Assembly: GCA_965221625.1 (NCBI GenBank)
Contig: OZ244903.1
Span: 1,798,001 to 1,862,000 of the forward strand
Length of the DNA stretch: 64,000 nucleotides
Direction: 5' to 3'
Source of the DNA: Bin127 sp965221625
GTDB lineage: Bacteria; Chloroflexota; Dehalococcoidia; Lucifugimonadales; Lucifugimonadaceae
Position numbers and translations under genes: made by a program. A model generated the notes under the pieces. It had not been told where the DNA came from. It saw nothing but the letters and a program-made list of their open reading frames with translations, and did not search any database. Positions 62,106-64,000 of this stretch are shown piece by piece (positions within the stretch are counted from its first letter, which is position 1; every line of letters starts with the position of its first letter).

Positions 62106-63605
62106 ATGACCAGCACTCATGAAGTAGCACATCCCGCGTCACAAATTCCCGCGTGGGATCCAGGTGCACCCGAGAATGCCTGGTACAAGTGGCGAGCCTT
62201 CTGGGCGGTAGGACTCTCGCTCGTCACGATGGTGATGAGCTTCAGCATATTGTTTTTGGCATTGCCTGCCATCGCCGATGATTTCGGCGTGACCTTCAAA
62301 GAGGCATCGCTCCTAATCATCGCCCAGTCGTTAACCGTCAGTTCATTCATGGTGCCCTTGGGCAAGGTTGCCGACATGATTGGGCGTAAGAAGTTCCACC
62401 TCATCGGTTTGGTGTTATTCGGAGGAGGAGCCATCGCTTGTGCCTTCGCCACCAATCTAACGTTTCTAATCGTGACCCGCGTCGTGATGGCACTCGGCAG
62501 CTCTATGGGTCAAGCGGTCTCAACCGCGATCACCACAGCGGTGTTTCCGACCAACGAACGAGGCAAAGCACTCGGGAGTCAAACGACGGCCGTCGCCATT
62601 GGGGGTGCCACGGGGCCGATTGTTGCCGGCGTAACCCTCGCATTCTTCCCATGGCAGGCACTCTTCATTCTGATGGCGATCCCGACGACAATCGCCTTCC
62701 TTTGGGGGTTGTACATCCTCAAAGACGAACGCATCGGTTCGTTCTCGGGTGAAACGCGTCCGCCTTACGATTGGTTGGGAGCGATACTTTCGGCCGTCTC
62801 GACTGCGGCGATCATTCTCACGATAACTAACCCGTTCAGTCAAGCCTGGGCATCGCCGGTGATCATTGGTGGCGGACTCTTCGGGTTAACTACCCTTGCC
62901 GCGTTCATCTGGTGGCAACTCAAGACGCCATACCCGATGGTTAATCTGCGATTATTCCAGAACACAGTCTTCAAGTACTCGATCATCACCCGATATCTGG
63001 CGTTTATGCGCTCGTCGGCAACGCTCTTTGTGCTGCCGATATACCTCGTGGCATTCAGGGGATGGTCCGAATTGATCGCATCTGGCGTGATGCTGCTCTC
63101 AGCGGTCGGTATGGGCGTCGGCGCACAGGTTTTCGGGCGGCTGTCGGATCGCTACGGCGTGCGCATCTTCATGATGGGAGGTTTCGTCGTCCAGATCGCC
63201 ACCGGCATCGCGCTTGCTTCTCTCAACGAAACCACGCATATATCATTCATCACAGTAGTCGTTTTGGTGAATGGCTTGGCGATGGGTGCTTGGTCCGCAC
63301 CTAATGCGAGTGCGACGATGGGATCGGTACCACGATCGGCGTACGGTCTTGTCAGTGCCATCATCAACCTCACGCGAAATCTCGGAAACGTCAGCGGTCA
63401 AGCCATCATCACTGCCATCATCGCAGGCATCATGATCGCTCGCGGCTTTGACATACCGCTAGGCGACCTAGGAGACGTACCGGAAGCTGGGACCGCGTTC
63501 CTCGCCGGTTGGGAGTACGCCTACATCGTGGCGACTGGTTTTGTCGCCATCGCGTTGCTAACCTCATACTTGACCAAACCGGGAATCAACGATTCCGTGG
63601 ATTAG
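62106..63605 (+). CDS. MFS transporter, DHA2 (14-TM) family
   Basis: 499 aa. Motif A GKVADMIGRKKFHLIGLVLF, a first helix after WYKWRAFWAVGLSLVTMVMS, motif C region GGATGPIVAGVTLAFF, and 13 or 14 predicted membrane helices of the EmrB/QacA type. Drug or metabolite export by proton antiport. Likely single gene; a short-chain dehydrogenase gene follows 27 bp later and may be linked. Confidence 0.92.
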   Translation: MTSTHEVAHPASQIPAWDPGAPENAWYKWRAFWAVGLSLVTMVMSFSILFLALPAIADDFGVTFKEASLLIIAQSLTVSSFMVPLGKVADMIGRKKFHLIGLVLFGGGAIACAFATNLTFLIVTRVVMALGSSMGQAVSTAITTAVFPTNERGKALGSQTTAVAIGGATGPIVAGVTLAFFPWQALFILMAIPTTIAFLWGLYILKDERIGSFSGETRPPYDWLGAILSAVSTAAIILTITNPFSQAWASPVIIGGGLFGLTTLAAFIWWQLKTPYPMVNLRLFQNTVFKYSIITRYLAFMRSSATLFVLPIYLVAFRGWSELIASGVMLLSAVGMGVGAQVFGRLSDRYGVRIFMMGGFVVQIATGIALASLNETTHISFITVVVLVNGLAMGAWSAPNASATMGSVPRSAYGLVSAIINLTRNLGNVSGQAIITAIIAGIMIARGFDIPLGDLGDVPEAGTAFLAGWEYAYIVATGFVAIALLTSYLTKPGINDSVD

Positions 63606-63632
63606 AAATTGAACCGAAATGGAGGCGAAGCA

Positions 63633-64000
63633 TTGAGTGAAGAAACTCTGGATGGCAAGATTGCACTGGTAACCGGTGGCGGGACCGGCATCGGCAAAGG
63701 CATCGCCCGCGCATTCTCCAACGCCGGCGCACAGGTCACGATAGCCGCAAGAAACGTGGATCGGTTAAATCAAGCCGCTGAAGAGATTGCGACGGCGTCG
63801 GGCAATGAAGTGGTGCCCGTCGCCATGGATGTTACAGATGAGGAGAGCGTCGCCTCGGTATTCGCCGACATCATGCAGCGGCACGGACGACTCGACGTGG
63901 CGGTCAACAACTCCGGTCTAGTCGAAGGCGATCCTATTGAAACCCTCGCATCCGACAAATGGCAACGCGTGATGGACACAAACGTAACCGGGATGTTCTA
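63633..64000 (+). CDS. Short-chain dehydrogenase/reductase (3' partial)
   Basis: Starts at TTG 63633, which has GGAGG 7 nt upstream (63621-63625), and runs into the right edge. Visible are the Rossmann motif VTGGGTGIGKGIARAF, AARNVDRLNQAA, MDVTDEE and the VNNSG motif (usual form NNAG), then TNVTGMF. The active-site Ser, Tyr and Lys lie beyond the window. NAD(P)-dependent oxidoreductase of unknown substrate. Confidence 0.88.
   Translation, partial: MSEETLDGKIALVTGGGTGIGKGIARAFSNAGAQVTIAARNVDRLNQAAEEIATASGNEVVPVAMDVTDEESVASVFADIMQRHGRLDVAVNNSGLVEGDPIETLASDKWQRVMDTNVTGMF

Overview
The window reads as a chromosomal segment of an uncultured Chloroflexota bacterium, probably of the Dehalococcoidia/SAR202 or sponge-symbiont type. 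This is inference from gene content: a two-domain ThyX-like protein, an LppX/LprG-type lipoprotein next to a P55-like MFS pump, alanine-rich helical tails on an MFS protein, and many sulfatase, LLM-oxidoreductase, amidohydrolase and M20-peptidase type catabolic genes. GC is in the mid-50s by eye. There is no rRNA, tRNA or CRISPR array that I can see. Several starts are TTG or GTG with good Shine-Dalgarno sequences.

Region 1 (1-20.2 kb) is a defence island. A type I restriction-modification system (hsdM at the left edge, hsdS at 7.8 kb, hsdR at 10.5-13.5 kb) is interrupted by cargo. Between hsdM and hsdS lie a DUF1828-type protein, a DUF2442 gene with a decayed DUF4160 partner, a C5-cytosine methyltransferase followed by a fused GHKL-ATPase/PD-(D/E)XK protein (MORC/MutL-like restriction module), and a 159-aa unknown protein overlapping a TIR-like gene. 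A protein with an HEPN-like R-x5-H motif sits between hsdS and hsdR. Downstream are a DUF7662-like antitoxin with a PIN toxin, a PLD-nuclease/P-loop NTPase fusion, an MFS gene, and two tandem DUF104 antitoxins serving one PIN toxin. Small degenerate copies of neighbouring gene ends show repeated gene gain and decay.

Region 2 (20.4-31 kb): exonuclease III, gamma-glutamyltranspeptidase, a second defence-like pair (AAA ATPase overlapping a putative nuclease), a secreted FnIII protein with an Asp-rich tail, a membrane acyltransferase, and a ThiYXZ-type pyrimidine-precursor ABC transporter behind a clear TPP riboswitch.

Region 3 (31-48.7 kb) is core metabolism and envelope: a SirB1-like protein, an ECF sigma/anti-sigma pair, the lipoprotein/MFS pair, an active and an apparently inactive alpha/beta hydrolase, the double ThyX protein, pyruvate dehydrogenase E1alpha-E1beta-E2, FolD, AcpS, Nnr and CoaBC.

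Region 4 (48.7-64 kb) is catabolic and transport: an acyl-CoA-dehydrogenase-fold oxidoreductase, a sulfatase, an M20 peptidase, an LLM oxidoreductase, a TolB-like lipoprotein, an NYN nuclease, a beta-propeller protein, an amidohydrolase, two ABC-2 ATPase/permease pairs, an MFS exporter and a short-chain dehydrogenase cut by the right edge.

The best candidates for undescribed biology are the 159-aa/TIR pair, the PLD-NTPase fusion, the AAA/nuclease pair with a changed catalytic lysine, and the layered type I RM locus as a whole.
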